Positions 63,742-64,000 of a stretch of DNA of 64,000 nucleotides are shown in pieces; positions within the stretch are counted from its first letter, which is position 1; every line of letters starts with the position of its first letter. Location of the stretch: the NCBI GenBank assembly GCA_001592805.2, contig CP051140.1, positions 2,295,501 through 2,359,500 of the forward strand. The letters run 5' to 3'. A model generated the notes under the pieces. That model was given only the letters and a program-made list of their open reading frames with translations. It searched no databases and had not been told where the DNA came from. The DNA is from Peltaster fructicola (lineage: Eukaryota > Ascomycota > Dothideomycetes). The position numbers and the translations under genes are program-made.

Positions 63742-63918
63742 TGTGTAAGATTGACAGGGCGATCGCTTCGAAGACTGTCCAAACCGTGCTTGTACGTTAT
63801 CTGTAGATGGAGGTCGATCATAGCTCCATCACGCCAAGCATCATCGGCAGGTCTAGCGAGGACCAGCCAAAATGGGCAGACATCTATGGAATTGACGTTT
63901 GTCACTGTCGCCAACACG
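63742..63918. promoter_or_regulatory. Bidirectional promoter between VMA10 and the Pet117-like gene
   Basis: Only 177 bp separate the two divergent ATGs. No factor site is recognised. A long minus-strand frame runs through it but contradicts the spliced VMA10 start. Confidence 0.45.
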
Positions 63919-64000
63919 ATGTCAACTGCAGCGAAGGCCACGCTGGCCAGCACACTCGCGGCTACTGCTGGTATCATCTACTTTGTGCACCGACAGCAAC
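63919..64000 (+). CDS. PET117: Pet117-like cytochrome c oxidase assembly protein, N-terminal part (3' end outside window)
   Basis: The frame from the ATG at 63919 is open to the window edge and gives MSTAAKATLASTLAATAGII then YFVHRQQ. A short Ser/Ala/Thr N-terminus with a single hydrophobic helix followed by a HxQQ stretch matches the start of Pet117, a small inner-membrane protein needed for cytochrome c oxidase assembly (usually about 70-110 aa). Only 27 codons are visible, so the call rests on this pattern. Confidence 0.65.
   Translation, partial: MSTAAKATLASTLAATAGIIYFVHRQQ

Noticed and set aside
1-64000. tRNA genes, rRNA, CRISPR arrays, transposons or virus-like elements
   Set aside because: A read-through by eye found no convincing A/B-box tRNA, no array of spaced repeats and no transposase, reverse transcriptase or capsid-like frames.

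Overview
This window is genomic DNA of a filamentous ascomycete (Pezizomycotina). Several features point that way: dense single genes on both strands, many 45-60 nt introns of the GTANGT...CTAAY...YAG type, a HET-domain gene, a LaeA-like methyltransferase, two Zn(II)2Cys6 regulators and a run of nuclear genes for mitochondrial, ER, vacuolar and nuclear-pore proteins. A dothideomycete is my guess but I cannot prove it from the sequence alone. I see no bacterial operons, CRISPR arrays, rRNA or tRNA genes, and no transposon or virus-like element that I can support.

Layout. 0-10 kb: the 3' end of an MFS transporter, a wax-synthase-like MBOAT protein, a three-KH RNA-binding protein, a HET protein and an epoxide-hydrolase-like enzyme. 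10-17.5 kb: a divergent pair of ER genes (SPC2, EMC3), a coiled-coil protein whose membrane anchor lies in another frame, a repeat-bearing orphan, a small orphan and a mitochondrial D-lactate dehydrogenase. 17.5-26.3 kb: a seven-exon LaeA-like methyltransferase, 3.4 kb with no recognisable gene, a Zn2Cys6 regulator and a PAF-acetylhydrolase-like esterase. 27-35 kb: an acyl-CoA dehydrogenase, a SYLF-domain protein and nucleoporin Nup85. 36-44.7 kb: a lysine-2,3-aminomutase-like radical SAM protein, a cyclophilin-RRM protein (Cyp6/PPIL4 type), a second Zn2Cys6 regulator and an NTF2-like protein. 45-52 kb: a hotdog thioesterase, an LTB4-dehydrogenase-like reductase and a 3-ketoacyl-reductase-like SDR side by side, then the proteasome chaperone Nas2 and an orphan. 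52-64 kb: Dsk2/ubiquilin, a small cysteine-rich conserved protein, L-arabinitol dehydrogenase, a metallo-hydrolase-like protein, a SPRY protein, SDH subunit 4, MPP beta, a TGL2-like lipase, V-ATPase subunit G, and the start of a Pet117-like gene cut by the window edge.

Most genes are core housekeeping genes, and several divergent pairs share a compartment: SPC2/EMC3 (ER), SDH4/MPP-beta (mitochondrion) and VMA10/Pet117-like. The most notable observations are three loci where the expected reading frame or splice signal is disturbed at a functionally decisive point. These are a one-base frame offset before a transmembrane tail (12.85 kb), a GGAAGT in place of a GT splice donor in the aminomutase gene (36.29 kb), and a catalytic-serine microexon of 10 nt where 12 nt would keep frame (62.27 kb). 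Two genes carry exact or near-exact in-frame tandem duplications, the aminomutase gene carries an older diverged one, and three genes have microexons of 9-12 nt.
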